From Acidobacteriota bacterium (lineage in GTDB: Bacteria; Acidobacteriota; Terriglobia; Acidiferrales; UBA7541): 6,769 bases of DNA. Where the stretch lies: assembly GCA_003131705.1 (NCBI GenBank), contig PKUY01000107.1:1-6769 (forward strand), in the 5' to 3' direction. The position numbers and the translations under genes were made by a program. Below, one piece after another: positions 5,650-6,769 of this stretch. The first letter of the stretch is position 1. The number at the start of each line of letters is the position of its first letter. The notes beneath the pieces are model-generated. The model was not told the origin of the DNA and ran no database searches. It saw nothing but the letters and a program-made list of their open reading frames with translations.

Positions 5650-6769
5650 TTACTTCGTTACCGCGAAATCATTCACGATGCCGTAAAGAAGGTCAATCCC
5701 CTTGCGAAAAGAATCCAGCGGGATTCGTTCATTATCGGCGTGCATTCGCAGCAGATCGTCGTCGGTCAACGGAAATGGCAGCAGCCCGTACGCTTGAACG
5801 TTTCGCATGCGCAGTGGCCATGAATCCGTCGCACCGGTGGACATGTTCGGCACAATCGCGGCGCCCGCATATTGCTGCTTCGCAACGCGCGAGATCGTGT
5901 TGTACAAATCCGACGTAAGTGACGAAGATGGCGCTGCCTCGCCCCCGCCTATCTCCGTTTCGAACCGCAACTGAGGGTCATTGACCAGCTGTTGCAGTTT
6001 GGCCAGCAGCGCGTCGAGCGAGTTGCCCGGAAGCAGGCGGATGTTCAGAACGCCGCGAGCCTCTGAAGGCACTACGTTTTGCCGAATGCCCGCTTGCAAC
6101 ATCGTGGGAGTCACCGTGTCGCGCAGCGTCGCATTCCATACCGGATTCGCGTCCGAGATCCATCGCGCTGCATGTTCGCCACGGTCAGGAGATTCCAACG
6201 CACGCATCCATTTGCTGGTGTCATCATCCTCCGTTGCGGCGAGTCCTTCGAAATAGGCGCGCGTGACGGCGTTGAATTGAACGGGCGCCTCATACGCCGC
6301 GATCTTTGACATCGCATTTGCCAGGTGCACGACGGCGTTGTCCTTTCGCGGTACGGATGCATGTCCCGAGGTTCCCGTGACGATCACGTCCACGTTCGCC
6401 ATCACCTTTTCGCTGGCTTGCACACCGATAAACTGGATTTTGCCGTTCTTCGTGACGACTCGGCCGCCTTCGTTGATGGCATAGCCTGCGGCGATTTTGT
6501 CCCAGTGTTTCTCGACGGCGATTTTCATGTCTACAGTGCCGCCGGCCTCTTCATCGCCTTCCGCGAGGAGAATTACGTCGCGATTCAATCGCGCGCCGGA
6601 GCGCTTCAACGTCACAAGTACCGCAAGATTCGCGGCGGTCATGCCTTTGTCATCGATCGCGCCACGGCCGTACAAATAGTTCCCTTGGATGACCGCCCCG
6701 AATGGATCCACGCTCCACTTGGATTTGTCCACCCCGACCACATCCAGATGTCCCACCAGCAGCAATGCG
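5650..6769 (-). CDS. M20 family metallopeptidase (N-terminus cut by window edge)
   Basis: A zinc-type exopeptidase or amidohydrolase of the M20/M25/M40 group, seen from within the catalytic domain to its stop. About 373 residues are present; members are often 430-500, so roughly 60-120 N-terminal residues, including any signal peptide, lie beyond the edge. Metal and catalytic residues are all visible: GHLDVV (H at 6748-6750) near the edge, GRGAIDDKG with the bridging aspartate, EGDEEAGG with the catalytic and metal glutamates, INEGG with the next ligand, and RMHADNE near the C-terminus with the last histidine at 5740-5742. TSGHASVP opens the dimerisation (lid) domain, and TGATDSWPLR precedes the last ligand. 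Substrate cannot be told from motifs: dipeptidase, carboxypeptidase and deacylase members share them. Whether it is exported cannot be seen. An in-frame TTG at 6763-6765 is not the real start, since it falls inside the first conserved strand. Confidence 0.92.
   Translation of the reverse strand, partial: ALLLVGHLDVVGVDKSKWSVDPFGAVIQGNYLYGRGAIDDKGMTAANLAVLVTLKRSGARLNRDVILLAEGDEEAGGTVDMKIAVEKHWDKIAAGYAINEGGRVVTKNGKIQFIGVQASEKVMANVDVIVTGTSGHASVPRKDNAVVHLANAMSKIAAYEAPVQFNAVTRAYFEGLAATEDDDTSKWMRALESPDRGEHAARWISDANPVWNATLRDTVTPTMLQAGIRQNVVPSEARGVLNIRLLPGNSLDALLAKLQQLVNDPQLRFETEIGGGEAAPSSSLTSDLYNTISRVAKQQYAGAAIVPNMSTGATDSWPLRMRNVQAYGLLPFPLTDDDLLRMHADNERIPLDSFRKGIDLLYGIVNDFAVTK

Noticed and set aside
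1..6769. CRISPR array, insertion sequence, tRNA or rRNA
   Set aside because: No spaced direct repeats, transposase motifs, terminal repeats or tRNA-like arms were seen on either strand.

Overview
This is a GC-rich bacterial window with six recognisable protein genes, dense packing, and no RNA genes, mobile elements or CRISPR. The mix (a long-chain acyl ligase fused to a carrier domain and a PlsC acyltransferase, a class IV aminotransferase, a DUF4337-type membrane protein, a pterin carbinolamine dehydratase and a rhomboid protease) together with TACAAT-type -10 boxes suggests an Acidobacteriota chromosome. That assignment is inference from gene style and has not been tested by a search.

Layout. 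1-119: leader with a hairpin just before a good Shine-Dalgarno site. 120-2699 (+): an 859-residue fusion of AMP-forming acyl ligase, acyl carrier domain and glycerolipid acyltransferase. 2798-3673 (+): PLP-dependent class IV aminotransferase or aminodeoxychorismate lyase-like enzyme, with its own putative promoter. 3698-4237 (-): small three-helix membrane protein with a long central coiled coil, convergent with the aminotransferase. 4238-4401: divergent intergenic region carrying two separate perfect inverted repeats, a -10-like box and a strong ribosome binding site. 4402-4725 (+): pterin-4a-carbinolamine dehydratase. 4809-5588 (+): rhomboid intramembrane serine protease with a complete catalytic set. 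5650-6769 (-): M20 family metallopeptidase, cut at its N-terminus by the window edge.

How the genes work together. The first gene can be read as a self-contained lipid-tailoring enzyme: activate a fatty acid, load it on its own carrier, pass it to a glycerolipid acceptor. The next gene follows on the same strand but appears to have its own promoter, so co-regulation is possible but not shown. The dehydratase and the DUF4337-type gene share a divergent control region. The rhomboid and peptidase genes converge and look like ordinary housekeeping neighbours. The two points most worth following up are the domain order of the fusion enzyme and the two inverted repeats at 4275-4302 and 4341-4390.
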